A stretch of DNA of 25,454 bases from Thermoplasmata archaeon. GTDB lineage: Archaea > Thermoplasmatota > Thermoplasmata > Lutacidiplasmatales > UBA184. The notes below the pieces were generated by a model. The model saw only the letters and a program-made list of their open reading frames with translations. It searched no databases and was not told where the DNA came from. The stretch is taken from the NCBI GenBank assembly GCA_022750355.1, contig JAKIVW010000013.1, positions 1-25,454 of the forward strand, written 5' to 3'. The position numbers and the translations under genes are program-made. Positions within the stretch are counted from its first letter, which is position 1; each line of letters begins with the position of its first letter. Shown piece after piece: positions 17,016 to 23,506 of the stretch.

Positions 17016-18266
17016 GTGCCCTCTCCGGCAGCCCCCCTCACCCCGACCCCGGGGCGGCGGCCCTTGCTCGCGGTCCTGGTCGCGACGTTCTTCGTTCGCC
17101 TCGGGTTCGGATTGACCCTCGCGGTGTTCGCGAGTTACATCGTCGGCCGATCCACCGGCTTGGAGGGCAGCGACGTCGGCGCCGCGGGGCTCATCAGCGC
17201 GATGGCACCCGTCGGGGAGTTCTCGACCGTGCTCCTCTCCGGTGCGCTCGCCGACCGGTACGGCCGATGGCCCATCCTCTTCTCCGGAATGGCGGCGGCG
17301 GCGATCCTGTTCGCGGTCGCGGCTACGACGCGGGACCGGTTCGCTCTCGGGGCGATCAACCTCGTATTCGGGATCGCGAGCGGTGCGATCCTCGCCGCGA
17401 GCCTGGCAGTGGTCGGCGATCGGGCCGACGAGTCGCGTCGGGGGTACGAGATGGGTCGATTCGATGCGATGAACCTGTTCGGGTGGGTCGGGGGATTTGC
17501 GCTCGGCTTCGGTCTGCTCGGGATCCTCCCGAACGACCGCCTCGGGCTCGTGTTTGCCGGAGGTTCGGTGGCGTTGGCGGCCGGATTGGCATTGACCGCC
17601 GGGCTCCTTCGCGGGGCTCGGACGTACCACGGGACGCAATCCTACAACCTCCGAAACGTCCTTCGCAACGTGTTTCGTCGGAGCGTTCTGCTCGTCACCC
17701 TTCCGTGGCTGGTGATCTACATGCTCATCGGTACGGCGCTGGTCTTCCTCGGGACGGCCGCCCAGGGTATCGGTATCTCGACGACCTCCCTCGCGCTGGT
17801 GATCGGCGGCGGAGGAGCGATCCTCGTGGTGACGCAGCCGTACTACGGAGGGCTCGCCGACCGGTTCGGCCGCAACCGGCTGATGACCATCGGTGCCACC
17901 GGGTTCGTCGGGACGATGGTCTTCGCCTCCCTGTTGCTCGCCTACGGGGTCGAGGACCTCGTCCTGATCGGCCTGGGAGTGAGCGTGATCATGGCGCTCG
18001 CGTACGGGCCGGCCGCGCTCGCGGCCCTGGCCGACCTGACGTTCGAAATGAGCCGCGCGACGACGATGTCGATCTATTCGCTGACGATTTCTCTCGGGAT
18101 GCTCGTCGGGCTGATCGCTTCGACCGGGCTCTACTCCCGGTACGGGAATCCCGGGATCTACCTCTTCTTCGGCCTCGTCTCGACGGGCCTCATCCTGCTT
18201 ACCGTCGCGCGGCTCCGCGAGGATGTGGCGATCGCCTCGGTCGCGCCTACGACTCCGGCTCGATGA
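17016..18266 (+). CDS. Major facilitator superfamily transporter
   Basis: A 416-residue membrane protein with about 12 hydrophobic helices in two halves. Each half carries a motif A-like loop between helices 2 and 3: GALADRYGRWPILFSG in the first and GGLADRFGRNRLMTIG in the second. A cytoplasmic-type basic loop (RGARTYHGTQSYNLRNVLRN) joins the halves. The start is GTG 17016, preceded by GAGG at a five-base spacing and 10 bases after the VOC stop. The substrate cannot be inferred; drug-efflux-like or metabolite transport are both possible. The 3' end overlaps the convergent cation transporter gene by 20 bases. Confidence 0.9.
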   Translation: MPSPAAPLTPTPGRRPLLAVLVATFFVRLGFGLTLAVFASYIVGRSTGLEGSDVGAAGLISAMAPVGEFSTVLLSGALADRYGRWPILFSGMAAAAILFAVAATTRDRFALGAINLVFGIASGAILAASLAVVGDRADESRRGYEMGRFDAMNLFGWVGGFALGFGLLGILPNDRLGLVFAGGSVALAAGLALTAGLLRGARTYHGTQSYNLRNVLRNVFRRSVLLVTLPWLVIYMLIGTALVFLGTAAQGIGISTTSLALVIGGGGAILVVTQPYYGGLADRFGRNRLMTIGATGFVGTMVFASLLLAYGVEDLVLIGLGVSVIMALAYGPAALAALADLTFEMSRATTMSIYSLTISLGMLVGLIASTGLYSRYGNPGIYLFFGLVSTGLILLTVARLREDVAIASVAPTTPAR

Positions 18267-19131
18267 CGACGTGATGGACCGTGGGTCGCGCTTTCCGGAT
18301 CGCGGCCGTGACCTGGTCGATCGTCTGTTCGATCTGGTCGGTCGTCAGGCCGTCCTGAAAGTTGATGCGCAACGCGAGGAGCGCGTCGTCCGGTCCGATG
18401 AGCATCGAGTGGACGTCCCGGACCTTGGCGACCCGAGGGTCCCGCTCGACGATCGAGAGGATCGCCCGCGTCTCCGCCGGCTGGAGCGCTCGACCGACGA
18501 GGTACTCGCGGCTCTCGGCGCTGAGGACCACCCCGGCGGCGAACAGGATCATCCCCTCGACCACCGCCGTGATCCCGTCCACCGCGTTGTCCCCGGTCTT
18601 GTAGACGATGAGGAGCCCGACGAACGCGGCGATCGCCCCCACGATCGCGACCAGGTCCTGGTAGAAGATCGACTTGAGACCCTGGTTGGCCGATGCCAAC
18701 AGCGAGGCCAGCGTCTCGCGCGAGTGGCGTAGCTCTCGGAGGGTCACGTAGATGCCCGCGATGCTCGCGAGGACCGTTCCCCCGACGACGATGAGGCCGT
18801 AGCCGATGTGGGAGATCTTCTCGGGGCTGACGATCTGTTCAAAGCCCACGGTGAGGGCGAGGAGGCCCGCCACCGTGAACGACACGACGATGGAGACGAA
18901 CGCCCAAAAGAATCGCTCGCGGCCGTGCCCGAACGGCCGGTCGTAGTCGGCCGCCCGGCGGGAGAGGTAGAGACCCCAGAGCAGGAACGCACTCCCGACC
19001 AGGTCGGTGACGGTGTAGATCGCCTGGGAGAGGACGGCCCGGCTCCCCGAGAGGAGAGCCACGACCAGGTTCACGGCAAAGAGCGAGGCATTCAGCAGTA
19101 GGGTGGCGACGATAACGACCTGCGGACGCAT
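18247..19131 (-). CDS. Cation diffusion facilitator (CDF) family transporter
   Basis: A 294-residue divalent-metal/proton antiporter. About six helices fill the first 200 residues, then a ferredoxin-like cytoplasmic domain of about 80 residues ends in TVHHVVIEPES. Metal-site signals are the Asp in AIYTVTDLVGSAF (helix 2), the loop motif DRPFGHGRERFFW, and the Asp in SIFYQDLVAIVGA (helix 5). Helix 2 has Asp but not the His or second Asp of zinc-specific members, so the metal is undecided. The ATG at 19131 has GGAGGAGAA about 14 bases upstream and a TATA-like GTTAATCC (minus GGATTAAC) at 19179-19186. It is divergent from fba and convergent with the MFS gene. Confidence 0.9.
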   Translation of the reverse strand: MRPQVVIVATLLLNASLFAVNLVVALLSGSRAVLSQAIYTVTDLVGSAFLLWGLYLSRRAADYDRPFGHGRERFFWAFVSIVVSFTVAGLLALTVGFEQIVSPEKISHIGYGLIVVGGTVLASIAGIYVTLRELRHSRETLASLLASANQGLKSIFYQDLVAIVGAIAAFVGLLIVYKTGDNAVDGITAVVEGMILFAAGVVLSAESREYLVGRALQPAETRAILSIVERDPRVAKVRDVHSMLIGPDDALLALRINFQDGLTTDQIEQTIDQVTAAIRKARPTVHHVVIEPES

Positions 19132-19232
19132 CCGGTTCCCGGGTTCTCCTCCGGGGACGTACCCACCGTGGGCCGGCGGTTAATCCTTCCGGAACTCGGC
19201 GACCGCACCCCGGGCGGCGCCTCGGGAGTAGC

Positions 19233-19266
19233 ATTAAATCGAGCCGCCCGGTGCCGCGTTCGAGGA
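19233..19266 (+). promoter_or_regulatory. Promoter and ribosome-binding site of fba
   Basis: ATTAAAT at 19233-19239 is a good TATA candidate in a GC-rich gap. GAGGA at 19262-19266 lies six bases before ATG 19273 and can act as a Shine-Dalgarno site. The pair decides for ATG 19273 over the upstream in-frame ATG at 19168, which would place the TATA box inside the gene. Confidence 0.5.
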
Positions 19267-19272
19267 CGAAGA

Positions 19273-20253
19273 ATGAGCGAGCCGACGGAACGGACCCCCG
19301 CGAGCGCGACCGGCGTCACCCCTTCCGTCTCCTCCAGTCCGAACCCCCGCTACCCGCGGGTTCCCCTGTCCAAACTCGGCCTGTCTCCGGGCAAGCGTAC
19401 GCGCCTGAAGCGGCTGTTGTACGACTACGGACCCGGAGGCGGCACCCTCCTGGTCCTTCCCATCGACCAGGGACTGGAACATGGCCCGGTGGATTTCTTT
19501 TCCAACCCGGCGGCCCTCGACCCGGCCTACCAGTACGACCTCGCGAAGGAGGGACGCTTCAGTGCGATCGCCCTCCACATCGGCCTGGCCGAGAAGTATT
19601 TTCACGAGTATGCGGGGGAGGTTCCCCTCATCCTCAAGTTGAACGGGAAGACGAGCATCCCCTCGGACGCGCAGTCATTCAGCGCCCTGACCGGAACCGT
19701 CGAAGACGCCGTCCGCCTCGGGGCGGATGCCGTCGGCTACACGATCTACGTCGGTTCTCCCGCGCAGGACCGCGACTTCCTCCAGTTCACCCAGATCCGG
19801 GAGGCAGCCGACCGGTTCGGGATGCCAGTGATCGTTTGGGCGTATCCGCGCGGCGAGGCGGTGGCCAAGAAGGGCGGGAAGGAGAGCCTGTACGCCATCG
19901 ACTACTCGGCCCGGGTCGCGCTCGAGCTCGGGGCGGACATCGTGAAGATCAACTATCCGGTCCCTTCCGAGAAGGACAAGGACAGCCCGCCACCGTACAA
20001 CACCCTGCAGCTCTCGCACTTCGAGATGTTCCGAAAGGTCGTCGAAAGCGCCGGCCGAAGCTTGGTGCTGGTGTCGGGGGGCGAAAAGGTCGGCGACGGC
20101 GAACTCCTGGAGAAGGTGCGCTCCTCGATGGATGCCGGGGCGACCGGGATCATCTTCGGCCGGAACCTTTGGCAACGGCCGAAAGCCGAGGCGCTCCGCC
20201 TGACCCGTGAGCTGCATGCGATCTTCCGAGAGTACGCTGAGCCCCTCGCCTAG
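19273..20253 (+). CDS. fba: Class I fructose-bisphosphate aldolase, DhnA type
   Basis: Cleaves or forms fructose 1,6-bisphosphate by a Schiff-base mechanism. The 326-residue protein has a disordered N-terminus of about 30 residues, then GTLLVLPIDQGLEHGPVDFF, KLNGKTS, ADAVGYTIYVGS, PVIVWAYPRGEAV, the Schiff-base Lys in GADIVKINYP, VLVSGGEKV, and the phosphate-binding GATGIIFGRNLWQRP. This is the DhnA/FbaB family found in archaea and some bacteria. It is not the bifunctional archaeal FBP aldolase/phosphatase. It could supply triose phosphates to the pentose phosphate module elsewhere in the window. The 3' end overlaps tsr3 by 38 bases. Confidence 0.93.
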   Translation: MSEPTERTPASATGVTPSVSSSPNPRYPRVPLSKLGLSPGKRTRLKRLLYDYGPGGGTLLVLPIDQGLEHGPVDFFSNPAALDPAYQYDLAKEGRFSAIALHIGLAEKYFHEYAGEVPLILKLNGKTSIPSDAQSFSALTGTVEDAVRLGADAVGYTIYVGSPAQDRDFLQFTQIREAADRFGMPVIVWAYPRGEAVAKKGGKESLYAIDYSARVALELGADIVKINYPVPSEKDKDSPPPYNTLQLSHFEMFRKVVESAGRSLVLVSGGEKVGDGELLEKVRSSMDAGATGIIFGRNLWQRPKAEALRLTRELHAIFREYAEPLA

Positions 20254-20785
20254 ACCCGCGATCCCCCTTCTCCTCCTCCTGGCCGGGGAGGACCATCCCA
20301 AGGCCTGCACGGGTCGTCGACTGATCCACCGCGGGCTCGCCCGCCCCGTGCGTCGGATCGCGGGTCTGCGCCCCCCTCCGATCGTGCTCGACCCCCACGC
20401 GTCGGACCCGCTCTCCGGAGCCGACCGGTCCGCCGCTCGTCGGGGCGGGGTCCTGGCCGTCGACTGTTCCTGGAATCGGATCGAAAGCCGCGGAAGGCTC
20501 CCCGGACTCCCCTCCGACGACGGCGGCATCCACCGCCGCCTCCCCATCCTGGTCGCCGGCAACCCGCAGCACTTTGGCCGAATCGCCGAGCTGAACACCG
20601 TCGAAGCGTTGAGCGCGGCCCTGTACGTCCTCGGACAAACTTCCGACGCAACGCACCTGCTCGATGGGTTCCGAGGCGGAGATGGGTTTCTCACGATCAA
20701 CCGCGAACGGCTCGACCTGTACGCGAGCCGCCGAACCGCCGAAGCCGTCCGAGTCGCCGAACGCGAGCTCTACGGCGGAACTTAG
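20216..20785 (+). CDS. tsr3: Tsr3, SSU rRNA aminocarboxypropyltransferase (DUF367)
   Basis: Transfers the 3-amino-3-carboxypropyl group of S-adenosylmethionine to a hypermodified pseudouridine of small-subunit rRNA. The 189-residue product shows the family order: EDHPKACTGRRL near the N-terminus, IVLDPHASDPLSGADR, AVDCSW, RRLPILVAGNPQHFG, LNTVEALSAALYVLG, and FLTINRERLDLYASR at the end. ATG 20216 puts a 16-residue leader before the family start and overlaps fba by 38 bases; GTG 20207 is the alternative. Linkage to fba rather than to ribosome genes is probably only positional. Archaeal and eukaryotic lineages carry this protein, so it is a good archaeal marker here. Confidence 0.9.
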   Translation: MRSSESTLSPSPRPAIPLLLLLAGEDHPKACTGRRLIHRGLARPVRRIAGLRPPPIVLDPHASDPLSGADRSAARRGGVLAVDCSWNRIESRGRLPGLPSDDGGIHRRLPILVAGNPQHFGRIAELNTVEALSAALYVLGQTSDATHLLDGFRGGDGFLTINRERLDLYASRRTAEAVRVAERELYGGT

Positions 20786-20825
20786 GCACCGGCTCCGCCC
20801 ACGTCCTCCGGCCTGGCGGTGTTCA

Positions 20826-21728
20826 TTACACCGGATCGAACGTCTTCCCCTCGGTGTCCAGGTGCTCGATCAGCGTGTCTCGGATCGATTCGATCGGGCG
20901 GCCGAGGGGGAATCGGAGCGTGATGACCCCACCGAACCGCTCGAACACTCGGGTCGTGTGGAGCGTCAGGCAGTGGCCGTCGAACAGCGGCCGTCCGGTC
21001 AGGTCCGGGTCGTGGCCGCGCAGGAAGATCCGAAGGGAGGACGCTCGGAACAATCGCTCCAGGTCCCTCCCTCCCCAGGTCGGGACTCCGGCGCGTCGGT
21101 AGCGAGAGGCATCGCACTCGGACCAGACGATTTCGGCCAGTCGTTCGTCGTCGACCGTGTCGAAGGCGTGGGCCCACTCCTCCTGGGAGCCGACCAGAGG
21201 AAAGCCCGCGTGGGCGAGGTAGATCCCTTCGGGTAGGATCGCCGCGAGGGGCCCTCGTTCGAGGAGTGCCTCGATCCGCGTGCAACGGGTCGCGTCGGGG
21301 CCCCACAGGGAGTCCACCTCCTCAGGCAGGTCGTGAGGGAGCGTCGGGATCCGCCGCGTCGTCTCGTGGTTTCCCTGGATGAGGTACACCCGATCGGGAG
21401 CGTGCGCGGCGAGCGAAAGAAGGTGGAGAGCGGTAGCGACCGAACCCGCCCCGCAGTCGGGGGGAGAACGATCGACATAGTCCCCCAACCCGACCAGCAA
21501 CCGACGGACCCCGCCCGCGATGAACCGGCGTCCGATCTCCTGGACGGAACGCCAGTCCCCGTGCGTGTCGCCGAATACGATGGCTTCCCGGAGCGAAGCC
21601 GTCGGGATCCGCACGAACGGGGGGTGCACGGGCACGGTCCGCTCGAGACGGTCGAGGAGGGCATCCGCCGCGTGTTCGTCGAGACCCAAGATCTCCTCGG
21701 GGGTGGGTACGGCGTCGGGCACGACCAT
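20826..21728 (-). CDS. PPP-family metallophosphatase (Ser/Thr-phosphatase-like)
   Basis: A 300-residue phosphoesterase. The three metal-binding signatures are intact: VFGDTHGDW, GLGDYVDRS and LIQGNHETT, followed by a His in GIYLAHAGF and a late His in FLRGHDPD. The order matches protein phosphatases of the PP1/PP2A/bacterial PrpE type, and the C-terminal TLHTTRVFERFGGVITLRF segment is the usual final sheet. About 45 N-terminal residues precede the first motif. It may dephosphorylate proteins or small molecules; neither can be chosen from sequence. It faces tsr3 tail-to-tail with 40 bases between. The start is ATG 21728, and no clear promoter was seen. Confidence 0.9.
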   Translation of the reverse strand: MVVPDAVPTPEEILGLDEHAADALLDRLERTVPVHPPFVRIPTASLREAIVFGDTHGDWRSVQEIGRRFIAGGVRRLLVGLGDYVDRSPPDCGAGSVATALHLLSLAAHAPDRVYLIQGNHETTRRIPTLPHDLPEEVDSLWGPDATRCTRIEALLERGPLAAILPEGIYLAHAGFPLVGSQEEWAHAFDTVDDERLAEIVWSECDASRYRRAGVPTWGGRDLERLFRASSLRIFLRGHDPDLTGRPLFDGHCLTLHTTRVFERFGGVITLRFPLGRPIESIRDTLIEHLDTEGKTFDPV

Positions 21729-21936
21729 CGACCCTCCGACCGATCAGGCGAGCCGAGGGGATGCGGGGGGCCGGAGTTCCCGGCCGCCGGTCGGGACGAC
21801 CGGCGAACCCTTTGAACCGGCGAATGCCCTAGGCAACAGGGTCCTAAGCCCTGCCTCGGTAGCCCTACCGGCCGGAGCCGGCGGTTTGGCCGAACTGGAG
21901 CACCCCCGCATCGGAAAGTTGGAACGACCCGCGGAG

Positions 21937-22043
21937 TAGCCCCGGCAGGAGTTCCGGACCGCGGGCTCGCGGACCCCCGCGGCTTTCGAACCTGCGTCGC
22001 GAGATCCAGAGTCTCGCATGATTGGCCACTACACTACGGGGCT
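21937..22043 (-). tRNA. tRNA-Gln(CTG) with a T-loop intron
   Basis: The 107-base gene gives a 73-base tRNA after removing bases 21984-21951. The mature form has acceptor AGCCCCG/CGGGGCT, D-arm GTGTAGTGGCCAATCAT, anticodon stem CGAGA/TCTCG, loop CTCTGGA (anticodon CTG at 22007-22009), T-arm GCAGG-TTCGAAT-CCTGC and discriminator A. Without removing the intron the T-stem and acceptor cannot pair, which would make it look like a decayed tRNA. CCA is not encoded. A TATA-like box lies at 22070-22077, about 30 bases upstream. Confidence 0.95.
21951..21984 (-). other. 34-base tRNA intron at position 59/60 with bulge-helix-bulge
   Basis: The flanks form the full splicing motif. The exon helix is GCAGG/CCTGC. 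The central 4-bp helix is TTCG (tRNA 54-57) with CGGA in the intron (one G-U). The three-base bulges are AAA and ACT, and the intron helix GCCGCGGG pairs with CCCGCGG-T-C (8 bp, one bulged T). Cutting after the second base of each bulge joins TTCGAA to TCCTGC, restoring a seven-base T-loop. Confidence 0.9.
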
Positions 22044-22069
22044 ACGAGGCGAGCCAGCGGGGAGCCGTT

Positions 22070-22077
22070 GATAAAAC
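22070..22077 (-). promoter_or_regulatory. Putative TATA box of tRNA-Gln
   Basis: On the minus strand this reads GTTTTATC, centred about 30 bases before the tRNA 5' end at 22043. It is the strongest AT-rich match in the gap between this tRNA and the DUF167 gene. Confidence 0.5.
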
Positions 22078-22116
22078 ATTCCATCGAAAATATCAGCGAG
22101 GGGAAGGTTCCGAGCT

Positions 22117-22422
22117 CTAATTCCCATCGGGCGCCCCCGGCAAAGGGGGAATCGACGCTCGACGACGGAGTTGGTCCGCAGCTTCGGAATCGGTCATACC
22201 GTCCACCTCGAGCAACTTGGCCCGAGAGGCGCCCGCGATCTTCCAGTGAACCGAGCTGGGAGGTACTCCCAACCAATCGGCCATCAACTGAACGACCGCT
22301 CGGTTGGCTTCCCCGTGTGTAGCGGCCGCCCGACAGGCCACATTCCATCGCTTCCTCCACGGGTCCCACCCGACGCGATTGGCCCCCGCGCCCGGTTTCA
22401 CCCAGATCGAGATCTCAGCCAC
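22117..22422 (-). CDS. DUF167 (YggU/UPF0235) family protein
   Basis: A 101-residue protein of a widespread small alpha/beta family with no settled function. Family hallmarks are VKPGAGANRVGWD, the central ATHGEANRAVVQLMADWLGV segment and the strand after it (VHWKIAGASRAKLLEVDG). The start is GTG 22422, preceded by GGGGAGTGA, which works as a ribosome-binding site and includes the stop of an upstream reading frame (22428-22426). That suggests translational coupling to whatever is translated ahead of it. A short Pro-rich tail ends the protein. Confidence 0.9.
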   Translation of the reverse strand: MAEISIWVKPGAGANRVGWDPWRKRWNVACRAAATHGEANRAVVQLMADWLGVPPSSVHWKIAGASRAKLLEVDGMTDSEAADQLRRRASIPPLPGAPDGN

Positions 22423-22425
22423 TGT

Positions 22426-22608
22426 TCACTCCCCGGCTACCTTGGAGAGGCCCAACCGTCGCACCCAGGCGCCCTTCCGAAGCGCGGCTTTCTCGAACGG
22501 ACGGCGTTCGCCCGCGGCGCTGCGGGTCCCTCTTCGGCCGCCGACGGGTTGGGAGGATTCACTCGCGACGCGGCCGTCGGCGAGGCCGGTCGTCTCCGTC
22601 GCCGTCAT
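22426..22608 (-). CDS. Possible small basic protein, overlapping ORF
   Basis: This 60-codon frame begins at an ATG inside the zinc-ribbon gene end and closes with TGA three bases before the DUF167 start. Its last 35 residues (RRPFEKAALRKGAWVRRLGL region) lie in the 136-base gap between the two genes and look basic and amphipathic. The stop placement next to a GTG start is the main support. The frame is also open far upstream as a GC-rich shadow, so it may be noise. I recognise no family. Confidence 0.25.
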   Translation of the reverse strand: MTATETTGLADGRVASESSQPVGGRRGTRSAAGERRPFEKAALRKGAWVRRLGLSKVAGE

Positions 22609-23296
22609 CTCCGCCCTCGCGCCGGCGGAAACCTCCGCCGGGAGGTCGGCCATACGGTTTGGAACCGCCTCGGCCGCCGAATTTTCCACGGGGAGGTCCC
22701 CGCTCGAATCGCCGGGCACCCCCGCCCCCGCCACGTCCCCCTTCGGATTCGCGGCGTGGAGGTAGGGTGAACCGATTGCCGCACGAGCCGCATTCACCCG
22801 AGATGGTCCCGTCCGGTGCGGTGGAGAATCGTAGAGGGCCCCCGCACTCTCGACAGGGCCGGGCGTTCGAGGAACGGAAGCCGGGACCCGAGTCGTCCGA
22901 GCGTTCCGAGCGTTCCGGGCGCGGGGGACCGCGCCGAACAAATTCTCGGGGGGGCATGCCCATCCCGGCCGGGACATACGAGGAGACTGCGCCGCAACCC
23001 GTGCACGTAGCGTCTACTCCAGGTCCGCCGGAGGAGTGAAAGCTCAGGGACGCACCGCAGGCCTGGCACGGGGGACCGGTGGGGGTAGGCGCCGCGGCCT
23101 TCCAGGCGCGCGTGCCGTCCGAGGAACTTCCGCCCTCCGACTCCGTGCCGGTGTGGGCCTCTCCGGCTCCGAGGGTGACCCCGGGTTGGAGGATCGTGAG
23201 CTGGTGTCCGCACCCGCCGCAGGTGCCCGTCAGCACCATAGTCGTTCGGCTGTCATATTCCATCGGCGTTCCGCAGTCCGCACACGTGCGCGTCAT
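22559..23296 (-). CDS. Triple zinc-ribbon protein with Arg/Gly-rich tail
   Basis: A 245-residue protein. Three zinc ribbons each have two CxxC knuckles: CADCG with CGGCG (residues 4-28), CQACG with CTGCG, and CRECG with CGSCG. Linkers are Ser/Gly/Pro-rich and disordered. The last 70 residues are rich in Arg and Gly (RGGGGGARRF, FGGRGGSKPYGRPPG, RPRRRPRRE), like RNA-binding RGG tails. ATG 23296 puts the first ribbon at the N-terminus; the frame continues upstream without meaning. A TATA-like element is at 23327-23335. RNA or nucleoprotein binding is a reasonable inference; the specific role is unknown. Confidence 0.75.
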   Translation of the reverse strand: MTRTCADCGTPMEYDSRTTMVLTGTCGGCGHQLTILQPGVTLGAGEAHTGTESEGGSSSDGTRAWKAAAPTPTGPPCQACGASLSFHSSGGPGVDATCTGCGAVSSYVPAGMGMPPREFVRRGPPRPERSERSDDSGPGFRSSNARPCRECGGPLRFSTAPDGTISGECGSCGNRFTLPPRRESEGGRGGGGGARRFERGPPRGKFGGRGGSKPYGRPPGGGFRRREGGDDGDGDDRPRRRPRRE

Positions 23297-23326
23297 GTAT
23301 GTGAGGAAACGCACGGGCGTCGACCC

Positions 23327-23335
23327 CTCTTTACA
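23327..23335 (-). promoter_or_regulatory. Putative TATA-like box of the zinc-ribbon gene
   Basis: On the minus strand this reads TGTAAAGAG, about 35 bases before ATG 23296, leaving a leader of about 10 bases. It lies in the 210-base divergent gap shared with the ABC permease gene; no TATA box for the permease was found there. Confidence 0.35.
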
Positions 23336-23506
23336 CCGCCCCCCGGGGTCCGGAGGGGTTGAAATGATGCACGCCGGAGCCTCCGGCTGGCGGTTCCCCG
23401 CCCCCGGGTGGGACACGGGGGCAGGGTCCCCGCCGAGGGCCCCCTGCGACCCAATGCCACAAAGAGGCTGGGTTCGTCCGCATCGCATCCATGTCCGGGG
23501 GGACGC

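Noticed and set aside
21837..21853. CAGGG-TCCTAAG-CCCTG hairpin in the gap between the phosphatase gene and tRNA-Gln
   Set aside because: A 5-bp stem in GC-rich DNA is easily found by chance; no tRNA, H/ACA or C/D features accompany it.
21937..22043. Decayed tRNA-Gln pseudogene
   Set aside because: The apparently broken T-arm and acceptor are explained exactly by a 34-base intron with a full bulge-helix-bulge motif.
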